This document shows, one piece after another, positions 57,124-64,000 of a DNA stretch of 64,000 bases. A program made the position numbers and the translations under genes. Position 1 is the first letter of the stretch, and the number at the start of each line of letters is the position of its first letter. Below the pieces are notes generated by a model that searched no databases, was not told where the DNA came from, and worked only from the letters and a program-made list of their open reading frames with translations. The DNA is taken from assembly GCF_039536205.1 (NCBI RefSeq), contig NZ_BAAAYL010000001.1, positions 3,472,001-3,536,000 of the forward strand, read 5' to 3'. This DNA comes from Streptomyces sannanensis. GTDB lineage: Bacteria > Actinomycetota > Actinomycetes > Streptomycetales > Streptomycetaceae.

Positions 57124-58466
57124 TGCCGCAGGTACTGGAGTTCAAGCTGCCCGACCTCGGTGAGGGGCTCACCGAGGCGGAGATCGTCCGCTGGCTGGTG
57201 TCGGTGGGCGATGTCGTCGCCGTCGACCAGCCGGTGGTCGAGGTCGAGACGGCCAAGGCGATGGTCGAGGTTCCGTGCCCTTACGGGGGTGTGGTCACCG
57301 CCCGATTCGGGGAGGAAGGCACGGAACTTCCCGTCGGTGCCCCGTTGCTGACGGTGGCAGTAGGAGCGGCGGAGGGCGATGCTGTGGAGACGGCCTCCGC
57401 TCCAGCCGCCGCAGCCGCCGAGGAGTCGGAGGGCTCGGGGAACGTCCTGGTCGGGTACGGCACCGGGGCACCGGCGGCGCGCCGCCGCCGGGTCCGCCCG
57501 GCGGGCCCGGCAGGCACCGCGCCGAGCGCCCCGCCGAGCAGCGCGGCGCCGGTTCTGACACCGCAGCCGGCCGCCCCGCCCGCTGTCGTGCCGGCCGACG
57601 GGCCCGTGCCCGTCATCTCGCCGCTGGTGCGGCGGCTGGCCCGGGAGCACGGTCTGAACCTGCGGGAGCTGGCAGGGTCCGGTCCCGAGGGGCTGATCCT
57701 GCGCTCCGACGTCGAAGCCGCGATCCGGGCCGCCGAAGCCCCCGCAGCTCCCGCAGCCCCGGCAGCGGTTGCCGCCATTGGCGAGCGGGTCCCGTTGAAG
57801 GGGGTGCGCGGTGCCGTCGCCGACAAGCTCAGCCGCAGCAGGCGCGAGATCCCCGACGCCACCTGCTGGGTCGATGCCGACGCCACGGAGCTGATGGCCG
57901 CGCGCGCCGCCCTGAACGCGGCCGGCGGCCCGAAGATCTCCGTGCTCGCTCTGCTCGCCCGGATCTGCACGGCCGCGCTGGCGCGCTTCCCGGAGCTGAA
58001 CTCCACCGTGGACACCGCCGCCCGGGAAATCGTGCGTCTGCCCGAGGTGCATCTCGGGTTCGCCGCACAGACCGAGCGGGGCCTGGTCGTGCCCGTCGTA
58101 CGGGACGCGCAAGCGCGCAACGCGGAGTCCCTGACCGCCGAGTTCGCCCGGCTGACCGAGCTGGCGCGGACCGGGAAGCTGACCCCGGCCGAGCTGACCG
58201 GCGGCACGTTCACGCTGAACAACTACGGCGTGTTCGGGGTGGACGGCTCCACGCCGATCATCAACCACCCCGAGGCCGCGATGCTCGGCGTCGGCCGGAT
58301 CGTGCCCAAGCCGTGGGTTCACCGGGGCGAGCTGGCCGTACGGCAGGTCGTCCAGCTGTCGCTGACGTTCGACCACCGGGTCTGCGACGGCGGTACGGCG
58401 GGCGGCTTCCTGCGGTACGTGGCCGACTGTGTGGAGCAGCCCGCGGTGCTGCTGCGCACCCTGTGA
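57123..58466 (+). CDS. 2-oxoacid dehydrogenase E2 (dihydrolipoamide acyltransferase)
   Basis: 447 aa, ATG start. One lipoyl domain (about 1-78) with the lipoylated Lys in VETAKAMVEVP. A Pro/Ala-rich linker, a peripheral-subunit-binding domain (VISPLVRRLAREHGLNLRELAGSGPEGLILRSDVEAAI) and the catalytic domain with FDHRVCDGGTAGGFLRYV (HxxxD) follow. Transfers the acyl group to CoA. No E3 gene follows, so a shared dihydrolipoamide dehydrogenase elsewhere must serve. Confidence 0.95.
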   Translation: MPQVLEFKLPDLGEGLTEAEIVRWLVSVGDVVAVDQPVVEVETAKAMVEVPCPYGGVVTARFGEEGTELPVGAPLLTVAVGAAEGDAVETASAPAAAAAEESEGSGNVLVGYGTGAPAARRRRVRPAGPAGTAPSAPPSSAAPVLTPQPAAPPAVVPADGPVPVISPLVRRLAREHGLNLRELAGSGPEGLILRSDVEAAIRAAEAPAAPAAPAAVAAIGERVPLKGVRGAVADKLSRSRREIPDATCWVDADATELMAARAALNAAGGPKISVLALLARICTAALARFPELNSTVDTAAREIVRLPEVHLGFAAQTERGLVVPVVRDAQARNAESLTAEFARLTELARTGKLTPAELTGGTFTLNNYGVFGVDGSTPIINHPEAAMLGVGRIVPKPWVHRGELAVRQVVQLSLTFDHRVCDGGTAGGFLRYVADCVEQPAVLLRTL

Positions 58467-58522
58467 TGAGCGTCTGCATGCACGCGCCCCGGAGGGGCTG
58501 AGTACTGCAGCATACTTCTGGG

Positions 58523-59371
58523 ATGACCGCGTATGACGCCGTAGTACTCGCCGGGGGCGCCGCCAGAAGACTGGGCGGCGCCGACAAGCCCGGTGTGACT
58601 GTGGGTGGCCGGCCCCTCCTTGACCGGGTGCTGGGCGCATGTGCCGGCGCCGGGGTCACCGTCGTGGTGGGCGGGCGCCGGCCCACCACGCGGCCGGTGC
58701 TCTGGACCAGGGAGGAACCGCCCGGCGGCGGGCCGCTCGCCGCGCTCTCGGCCGGAATGCGGCACATAGAGGCGGAGAGCACGCTGGTGCTCTCCGCCGA
58801 TCTGCCGTTCCTGGGCGAGCCGACCGTGAAGGCCCTGCTGGACGCCCTGGCGGCGGGCGGCACCGAGGGCGTGCTGTGCACCGACCCGGACGGCCGCGAT
58901 CAGCCGCTGGTCGCCGTCTACCGGGCCGAACCGCTGCACCGGGAGATCGCCCTGCTCGCCGCGGAGCACGGCAGCCTCAGCGGACTGCCTCTGCGACTGC
59001 TGACGCAGGAGCTGGACCTCGTCCGGATCGCACCGGAGCCCCTGTCCTCCTTCGACTGCGACACCTGGGAGGACATCGCCGCGGCCCGTGCGCGGATCAG
59101 GGAGCATGGGAACGTGCTGGACGAATGGATCACCGCGGTCAAGGACGAGCTCGGCATCGATCTGGAGGTCGACACGGGCGTCCTGCTCGATCTTGCCCGG
59201 GACGCCGCCCACGGCGTTGCCCGGCCCGCCGCGCCGCTCACCACGTTCCTGGTCGGCTACGCGGCGGCGAAGGCCGGGGAGGGCCCGGAAGCCGTGGCGG
59301 AGGCGGCCCGCAAGGCCGCTGCCCTCGCCGCCCGCTGGGCCGCCGAGTCGGGAGAGGCCGGCTCGTCGTGA
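58523..59371 (+). CDS. molybdenum cofactor guanylyltransferase-like protein fused to DUF6457
   Basis: 282 aa, ATG start. NTP-transferase domain about 1-190: the N-terminal nucleotide motif VVLAGGAARRLGGADKPGVTVGG and LVLSADLPFLGEPT. This fits MobA, which adds GMP to molybdopterin. The C-terminal ~85 residues (NVLDEWITAVKDELGIDLEVDTGVLLDLARDAAHG...) are a DUF6457 domain, also found alone in actinobacteria. Overlaps moeA by 4 bp, consistent with molybdenum cofactor synthesis. Confidence 0.87.
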   Translation: MTAYDAVVLAGGAARRLGGADKPGVTVGGRPLLDRVLGACAGAGVTVVVGGRRPTTRPVLWTREEPPGGGPLAALSAGMRHIEAESTLVLSADLPFLGEPTVKALLDALAAGGTEGVLCTDPDGRDQPLVAVYRAEPLHREIALLAAEHGSLSGLPLRLLTQELDLVRIAPEPLSSFDCDTWEDIAAARARIREHGNVLDEWITAVKDELGIDLEVDTGVLLDLARDAAHGVARPAAPLTTFLVGYAAAKAGEGPEAVAEAARKAAALAARWAAESGEAGSS

Positions 59372-60666
59372 CCGCGCAGGAGGACCGCGAGCTGGACGAA
59401 GCCCTCGCACTGGCGTCAACGGGCTCCACGACAGCGGCAACCCCCGGCACGGCGACTGCCCGCGGGGCCATGCGCTGGGCCGAGGCCCGGAACGTCGCCT
59501 CACGGGCCGGGCGCAGCGCCCCCGGCCGCACCCTGCGGATGGTGCTCGGCGAGGCACTGGGGCATGTCCTCGCCGAGCCGCTCACCGCACTCACCGATCT
59601 GCCGTCGTTCGACACGTCAGCCATGGACGGCTGGGCCGTTGCCGGACCCGGCCCCTGGGGGCTGCGCGACGGCGGAGGAATCCTCGCCGGCCGTTCCGTG
59701 TCCGGCGTGCTCGCCGACGGCGAGGCGGTACGGATCGCCACCGGTGCCCGGGTCCCGCCGGGCGTCACCGCCGTGCTCCGTACCGAGCACGCCCGTACGG
59801 ACGAGGCGAAGGGCCGGCTGCGCGCCCTCCGTTCCGTCGTTCCCGGGCAGGACATCCGGCCCCGCGGCCAGGAGTGCCGCAGCGGCGACCAGCTGTTGCC
59901 GGCCGGGGCGCTGGTGACCCCGGCGGTGCTGGGGCTCGCCGCCGCGGCCGGATACGACGAGCTCCTCGTCGTCCCCCGCCCTCGCGTCGAGATCCTGGTC
60001 CTCGGCGACGAACTGCTGGCCGAGGGTCTCCCCCACGACGGCATGGTCCGCGACGCGCTGGGCCCCATGGCCGGCCCCTGGCTGCGCGCGCTCGGCGCGG
60101 AGGTCCTGGCGACCCGTCGGCTCGTCGACGACGCCGACGCGCTGTTCGACGCGGTCACCACGTCCGAGGCCGACCTCGTCGTCACCACGGGCGGTACCGC
60201 TGCCGGTCCCGTCGACCATGTCCACCCGGTTCTGAGCAAGGCCGGCGCCGAACTGCTGGTCGACGGTGTCGCGGTACGCCCCGGGCATCCCATGCTGTTG
60301 GCCCGGCTCGCGTCCGGCCGGCACCTGGTGGGTCTGCCCGGCAACCCCCTGGCCGCCGTGTCCGGCCTGCTCACGCTCGTCGAGCCGCTGCTGAGCACGC
60401 TCGCGGGGCGAGCCCCTGTCGACCCGTCCATAACACCGGTGCGCGAACGGGTGCCCGGCCATCCGCACGACACCCGGCTGGTGCCCGTGGCGTACCGGGC
60501 GGACGGGGCCGTGCCGCTGCGCTATCAGGGCCCTGCCATGCTGCGCGGTATCGCCGCCGCGGACGGCCTCGCCGTCATCCCGTTCGGCGGGGCGGAACCT
60601 GGCGATGAGCTGGGGATCCTGGATCTTCCCTGGGGCCGGCCTTCTTCCGAGGGGTGTTTCACGTGA
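59368..60666 (+). CDS. moeA: molybdopterin molybdotransferase MoeA
   Basis: 432 aa, GTG start (GGAGAGG upstream). MoeA N-terminal region with SFDTSAMDGWAV, and AVRIATGARVPPGVTAV. The MPT-binding MoCF domain has VEILVLGDELL and VVTTGGTAAGPVDHVHPVL. A C-terminal domain ends GDELGILDLPWG. It inserts molybdate into adenylylated molybdopterin. Its last codons carry a parS site and overlap the next gene. Confidence 0.93.
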   Translation: MTAQEDRELDEALALASTGSTTAATPGTATARGAMRWAEARNVASRAGRSAPGRTLRMVLGEALGHVLAEPLTALTDLPSFDTSAMDGWAVAGPGPWGLRDGGGILAGRSVSGVLADGEAVRIATGARVPPGVTAVLRTEHARTDEAKGRLRALRSVVPGQDIRPRGQECRSGDQLLPAGALVTPAVLGLAAAAGYDELLVVPRPRVEILVLGDELLAEGLPHDGMVRDALGPMAGPWLRALGAEVLATRRLVDDADALFDAVTTSEADLVVTTGGTAAGPVDHVHPVLSKAGAELLVDGVAVRPGHPMLLARLASGRHLVGLPGNPLAAVSGLLTLVEPLLSTLAGRAPVDPSITPVRERVPGHPHDTRLVPVAYRADGAVPLRYQGPAMLRGIAAADGLAVIPFGGAEPGDELGILDLPWGRPSSEGCFT

Positions 60667-61739
60667 AACTTCCCGGCAATGACGTGATGGCCCGCCAGGC
60701 GGGCGAGACCCACCACGCCCGCGTGCATCTTCCGCGCCGTGCCGTCCAGTCCCCACTGCGTCAGGTCGGCAGGCGGCTGCTGATGGCCCTCGGGGTGCTG
60801 ATACTGACCGTGCTCATCGTCTACGCCGACCGGGGCGGCTACCACGACAACGCGGACGAAACAGTCGACTTCCTCGACTCCTTCTACTACGCCACCGTCA
60901 CCCTCTCCACGACGGGGTACGGCGACATCGTTCCGTACAGCGACAGCGCCAGGCTCGCCAATGTGCTGCTGGTGACGCCGCTGCGCGTGCTTTTTCTGAT
61001 CATCCTGGTCGGCACGACTCTCGAAGTCCTCACCGAGCGCACCCGGGAGGAGTGGCGGCTGAACCGCTGGAGGGCCACTGTGCGTGACCACACCGTCGTT
61101 GTCGGCTTCGGAACGAAGGGGCGTTCGGCGATCCAGACGCTCCTCGCGACCGGGCTGAAGAAGGACAAGGTCGTTGTCGTCGACCCCAATCCGCAGGTCG
61201 CCGAGGCAGCCACCGCCGAGGGGTTCGTCGCGGTGACCGGTGACGCGACGCGCAGCGATGTGCTGCTGCGGGCCGAGGTGCAGCGGGCCCGCCAGATCGT
61301 CATCACCCCGCAGCGCGACGACACCGCCGTGCTGGTCGCCCTGACCGCCCGTCAGCTCAACCGCGGGGCGAAAATCGTCGCAGCGGTGCGCGAGGAGGAG
61401 AACGCGCCTCTGCTGCGGCAGTCCGGTGCCGATGCGGTGATCACGAGCTCCAGTGCGGCCGGCCGGCTGCTCGGCCTGTCCGTGCTCAGCCCCACAGCGG
61501 GCACGGTGATCGAGGACCTGATCCAGCATGGCAGCGGGCTCGACGTCATCGAACGGCCGGTGACGAAGAGCGAGGCAGGGCGTGGTGTCCGGGAGACCGA
61601 GGACCTGGTGGTGAGCGTGCTGCGCGGGCACCGGCTGCTCGGGTACGACCACCCGGAGGCGAGCCCCTTGCAGTTGACGGACCGGCTGATCACGATCGTA
61701 CGGGCCACGAAAGCACCGGGGGGCGGCGGCGGAGAGTAG
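60654..61739 (+). CDS. potassium channel with TrkA-N (RCK) domain
   Basis: 361 aa, GTG start inside moeA. One membrane segment (LLMALGVLILTVLIVYAD), the pore loop with selectivity filter TLSTTGYGDIVP, a second segment (NVLLVTPLRVLFLIILVGTTL). An RCK/TrkA-N domain follows from about 140: VVVGFGTKGRSAIQTLLATG, VVVDPNPQVAEAA, VTGDATRSDVLLRAEVQRARQIV. This is the MthK-like two-helix K+ channel pattern. The first residues FHVKLPG are written partly in the parS site. Confidence 0.9.
   Translation: MFHVKLPGNDVMARQAGETHHARVHLPRRAVQSPLRQVGRRLLMALGVLILTVLIVYADRGGYHDNADETVDFLDSFYYATVTLSTTGYGDIVPYSDSARLANVLLVTPLRVLFLIILVGTTLEVLTERTREEWRLNRWRATVRDHTVVVGFGTKGRSAIQTLLATGLKKDKVVVVDPNPQVAEAATAEGFVAVTGDATRSDVLLRAEVQRARQIVITPQRDDTAVLVALTARQLNRGAKIVAAVREEENAPLLRQSGADAVITSSSAAGRLLGLSVLSPTAGTVIEDLIQHGSGLDVIERPVTKSEAGRGVRETEDLVVSVLRGHRLLGYDHPEASPLQLTDRLITIVRATKAPGGGGGE
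60656..60669. other. parS: parS centromere site (ParB-binding)
   Basis: Perfect 14-bp palindrome GTTTCACGTGAAAC, the consensus parS of Streptomyces and most bacteria. It lies in the 3' end of moeA and the 5' end of the K+ channel gene, about 54 kb from oriC. ParB from the parAB locus (beyond the left edge by synteny) would bind it to form the segregation complex. Confidence 0.9.
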
Positions 61740-61748
61740 CCTCGCGCC

Positions 61749-62738
61749 ATGCATGCGATCACCATCCCCGAACCAGGCGGTCCCGAGGCGCTCGTATGGG
61801 CCGAGGTGCCCGATCCCGTACCGGGCGAGGGAGAGGTCCTCGTCGAGGTGGCGGCCACCGCGGTCAACCGTGCCGATGTGCTCCAGCGACAGGGCTTCTA
61901 CGATCCGCCGCCCGGTACGTCCCCCTATCCGGGCCTCGAGTGCTCGGGCCGGATCGTGGCGCTGGGGCCCGGGGTGTCCGGATGGGCCGTCGGTGACGAG
62001 GTGTGCGCGCTCCTGGGCGGCGGGGGGTACGCGGAGAAGGTGGCCGTCCCGGCCGGGCAGCTGCTGCCCGTGCCGGACGGTGTCGATGTCGTCACCGCCG
62101 CGGGGCTGCCCGAGGTCGCCTGCACGGTGTGGTCCAACGTCTTCATGGTCGCCCATCTGCGGCCGGGCGAGACGCTGCTGGTGCACGGCGGCGCAAGTGG
62201 CATCGGAACGATGGCCGTTCAGCTCGCCAAGGCGGTGGGTGCCCGGGTCGCCGTCACCGCGGGCAGCAAGGAGAAGCTGGACCGCTGCGCGGAACTGGGC
62301 GCGGACATTCTCATCGACTACCGCGAGCAGGACTTCGTGGAGGAGGTGCGCCGCGCGACGGGCGGGGCCGGTGCGGACGTCATCCTCGACATCATCGGGG
62401 CGAAGTACCTCGACCGGAACGTGAAGGCGCTGGCCGTCAGCGGCCGGCTGGCGGTCATCGGCCTCCAGGGCGGGGTCAAGGCGGAGCTCAACCTGCGCGA
62501 CCTGCTGGCCAAGCGGGCCGCGATCACGGCGACCTCACTGCGGGCGCGCCCGCTGGAGGAGAAGGCAGCGATCGTCGCGGCGGTCCGGGAGCATGTGTGG
62601 CCGCTGATCGCGGCGGGGCGGGTGCGGCCCGTCGTCGACTGTGTCCTGCCGCTGCCGGACGCGGCCGAGGCGCACCGCGTGCTGGAGTCCGGCACGCATG
62701 TGGGCAAGGTGCTGCTGGCGGCACCCGCGTCGGTCTGA
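61749..62738 (+). CDS. NAD(P)H:quinone oxidoreductase (zinc-independent MDR family)
   Basis: 329 aa, ATG start. GroES-like N-terminal domain (about 1-120: VAATAVNRADVLQRQGFYDPPPGTSPYPGLECSGRI). Rossmann domain with LLVHGGASGIGTMAVQLAKAVGARVAVTAG. No catalytic zinc Cys cluster. Resembles the PIG3/QOR branch, which reduces quinones with NADPH. A hairpin terminator follows. Confidence 0.9.
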   Translation: MHAITIPEPGGPEALVWAEVPDPVPGEGEVLVEVAATAVNRADVLQRQGFYDPPPGTSPYPGLECSGRIVALGPGVSGWAVGDEVCALLGGGGYAEKVAVPAGQLLPVPDGVDVVTAAGLPEVACTVWSNVFMVAHLRPGETLLVHGGASGIGTMAVQLAKAVGARVAVTAGSKEKLDRCAELGADILIDYREQDFVEEVRRATGGAGADVILDIIGAKYLDRNVKALAVSGRLAVIGLQGGVKAELNLRDLLAKRAAITATSLRARPLEEKAAIVAAVREHVWPLIAAGRVRPVVDCVLPLPDAAEAHRVLESGTHVGKVLLAAPASV

Positions 62739-62751
62739 CGAGTCACGCGAT

Positions 62752-62785
62752 GTGGTCCCCCGGCGCCGGGTGCGCGGGGGACCAC
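62752..62785. terminator. bidirectional terminator, quinone oxidoreductase / Bpa
   Basis: 11-bp stem (62752-62762 with 62775-62785) and a 12-nt loop between convergent genes. Confidence 0.8.
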
Positions 62786-62800
62786 TCGCAGGTGCGACCG

Positions 62801-63340
62801 TCAGAGGTACGGACCGGAGCGGGCGGCGCCGTGGTGGTGGTGGTCGTCGTCATCGTCGGTGGGAGCGCCCGGGGGAAGGGCGCGGCGCATCTGCTCCAGC
62901 TGGGCCCGCGCCGCCATCTGCTGGGCGAACAGGGCCGTCTGGATCCCGTGGAACAGGCCCTCCAGCCAGCCCACCAGCTGGGCCTGTGCGATGCGCAGTT
63001 CCGCCTCGGAGGGCACCGCGTCGTCCGTGAACGGGAGCGAGAGACGCTCCAGTTCCTCGACGAGCTCCGGTGCCAGCCCGTCCTCCAGCTCCTTCACCGA
63101 ACTCGCGTGGATGTCCTTGAGGCGCACACGGCTCGCCTCGTCCAGAGGAGCCGCGCGGACTTCCTCCAGGAGCTGCTTGATCATGCTGCCGATGCGCATG
63201 ACCTTCGCGGGCTGTTCGACCATGTCCGTCACGGGCACCTCGCGCGACTCGTCGTCACTGCCGCCGATTGCCATCCCGTCCTGGCCCACCACGAGGACCT
63301 GGGGGCTCTCATGCGACCGTTCACTCCTCGGCATCTCCAT
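62801..63340 (-). CDS. bpa: bacterial proteasome activator Bpa
   Basis: 179 aa from the ATG at 63340 (an in-frame GTG at 63358 has a weaker context). The core matches mycobacterial Bpa almost exactly: DMVEQPAKVMRIGSMIKQLLEEVRAAPLDEASRVRLKDIH, then AELRIAQAQLVGWLEGLFHGIQTALFAQQMAARAQL. A D5H4 run follows. The C-terminus GPYL resembles the GQYL activation motif of mycobacteria. It forms a ring that opens the 20S proteasome without ATP. No proteasome genes are in the window. Confidence 0.94.
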   Translation of the reverse strand: MEMPRSERSHESPQVLVVGQDGMAIGGSDDESREVPVTDMVEQPAKVMRIGSMIKQLLEEVRAAPLDEASRVRLKDIHASSVKELEDGLAPELVEELERLSLPFTDDAVPSEAELRIAQAQLVGWLEGLFHGIQTALFAQQMAARAQLEQMRRALPPGAPTDDDDDHHHHGAARSGPYL

Positions 63341-63377
63341 GCCGCCATTCTCTCGCACACGTGCTTTACATCACGGT

Positions 63378-63417
63378 GTGCCCCCGGGGACGGCTGATCC
63401 ACCGTCCCCGGGGGCAC
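63378..63417 (-). terminator. terminator of the last minus-strand gene
   Basis: Perfect 16-bp GC-rich stem (63378-63393 with 63402-63417) and an 8-nt loop, 12 bp past the stop. Confidence 0.85.
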
Positions 63418-63429
63418 CAAGTGTGTCGT

Positions 63430-64000
63430 TCACTGGCGGCGCAGGCGCAGCCCCAGGAATCCCAGGCCCAGTCCGGTCAGGGTGAGTCCCGCTCCCATGG
63501 ACAGCACATGGATCCGTGGGTCGGAATCGCCGGACCCGGGCGGCTGTGCGGCCTCGTCGGCGACGGCGGGCGCGGTTGTGCTGGTGGAGGGGGAGGGTTG
63601 TGCCTCCGCGGGAGCCTCCTCCTCTTCGGAGGGCTCCTCCCACTGTCTGTAGGGAGCGCGGGGGCCGTGCGGCCTGGAGTAGCGGTGCGGCCGGGTGGGC
63701 GTGTCGCTCGCACTGGCACTCGGGCTCGACAGCGCGAGGCCCGGTGTGCGGGACACGGTGGGGCTCGGATCGTCTGCTTCGTCGTCCTCGGAGGGGGCCG
63801 CTGCCTCGTCCGGCATACGGCCCGGGCGCGGCCGCCCCTCCCCGGCCGGCCGCCCGGCCAGCTTGCCGCCGTCGTCGCGGGGGCTCGCCTCGGCCTTCAC
63901 GGCGGCGCCGGGTATGTGCTGGGCGGCGTGGCCGGGCGGAGTCAGCAGCAGTGCTGCCAGCAGCGTGAATCCGGCGGCTATGCCATGCGAGTGGAGCCCT
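63430..64000 (-). CDS. secreted membrane-anchored protein, 5' end beyond the window
   Basis: At least 189 codons; no stop before base 64000, so the start lies outside. The visible N-terminal side contains a hydrophobic secretion segment (IAAGFTLLAALLLTPPGHA) with a likely cleavage site. An acidic Glu/Pro/Ser-rich body and one C-terminal anchor (SMGAGLTLTGLGLGFLGLRLRR) follow. Low complexity and rich in Pro, Ser and Glu. No catalytic motif and no sortase LAXTG signal. Function unknown. Confidence 0.75.
   Translation of the reverse strand, partial: GLHSHGIAAGFTLLAALLLTPPGHAAQHIPGAAVKAEASPRDDGGKLAGRPAGEGRPRPGRMPDEAAAPSEDDEADDPSPTVSRTPGLALSSPSASASDTPTRPHRYSRPHGPRAPYRQWEEPSEEEEAPAEAQPSPSTSTTAPAVADEAAQPPGSGDSDPRIHVLSMGAGLTLTGLGLGFLGLRLRRQ

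Noticed and set aside
63430..63570. Sortase substrate signal in the last gene
   Set aside because: It has a C-terminal membrane segment and basic tail, but no LAXTG or LPXTG motif before it.

Overview
The window is high-GC actinobacterial DNA that I read as the oriC-proximal core of a Streptomyces chromosome. The gene order (rsmG-jag-yidC-yidD-rnpA-rpmH / dnaA-oriC-dnaN-gnd-recF-dciA-like-gyrB-gyrA) is the textbook arrangement. DnaA has the very long Pro/Gln/Tyr-rich linker typical of Streptomyces. CrgA, class E sortases, a bacterial proteasome activator and a DLW-39 peptide are present, and many genes start with GTG. No rRNA, insertion sequence, CRISPR array or integrated prophage was seen. 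The species is not assigned.

Layout. 0.1-3.4 kb (minus strand): ribosome, RNase P and membrane-insertion operon. 3.4-3.75 kb: divergent rpmH/dnaA control region. 3.75-5.57 kb: dnaA. 5.6-6.45 kb: oriC, with about 18 recognisable DnaA boxes, all degenerate. 6.45-15.9 kb (plus): dnaN, gnd, recF, a DciA-like gene, gyrB, gyrA and a DUF3566 membrane protein. 16.0-20.6 kb: tRNA-Ile, DLW-39, a secreted protein, a Ser/Thr kinase with its HTH partner, tRNA-Ala and a DUF5324 protein. 20.9-27.0 kb: cyclophilin, rhomboid, crgA, DUF881, three class E sortases, and a pabA/trpG-type glutaminase among the sortases. 27.1-28.2 kb: a frameshifted Mrr-type nuclease. 28.5-36.5 kb (minus): the fhaA-fhaB-pstP-rodA-pbpA-pknB cluster for phosphorylation-controlled cell-wall growth. 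36.8-42.3 kb: tRNA-Leu, a two-component system with an unusual kinase, DUF2252, J-domain and rhodanese proteins. 42.4-46.0 kb (minus): paaABCDE. 46.1-50.3 kb: DUF5819/HTTM membrane pair, a SpoU methyltransferase and a BRO-N (antirepressor-like) protein. 50.4-58.5 kb: paaN, paaH, a TetR regulator, an Lrp-type regulator and a three-gene 2-oxoacid dehydrogenase operon. 58.5-62.7 kb: two molybdenum-cofactor genes, a K+ channel and a quinone oxidoreductase. 62.8-64.0 kb (minus): Bpa and the 3' part of a membrane-anchored secreted protein.

How the parts connect. Replication is controlled by DnaA and the segregation machinery. Eleven perfect 9-bp DnaA boxes lie outside oriC, almost all between genes, while oriC itself has none. 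One perfect 14-bp parS site overlaps the moeA/K+ channel junction. The phenylacetate genes and the dehydrogenase operon share a palindromic operator (ACCGNNCGNNCGGT type) at three promoters, and the encoded TetR protein is the obvious candidate repressor. The least explained item is a conserved N-terminal module, found twice, joined once to an Mrr-type nuclease (frameshifted) and once to a BRO-N antirepressor domain.

Bases 1-108 lie beyond the rsmG stop and hold no gene I can support. By synteny parA should follow to the left.
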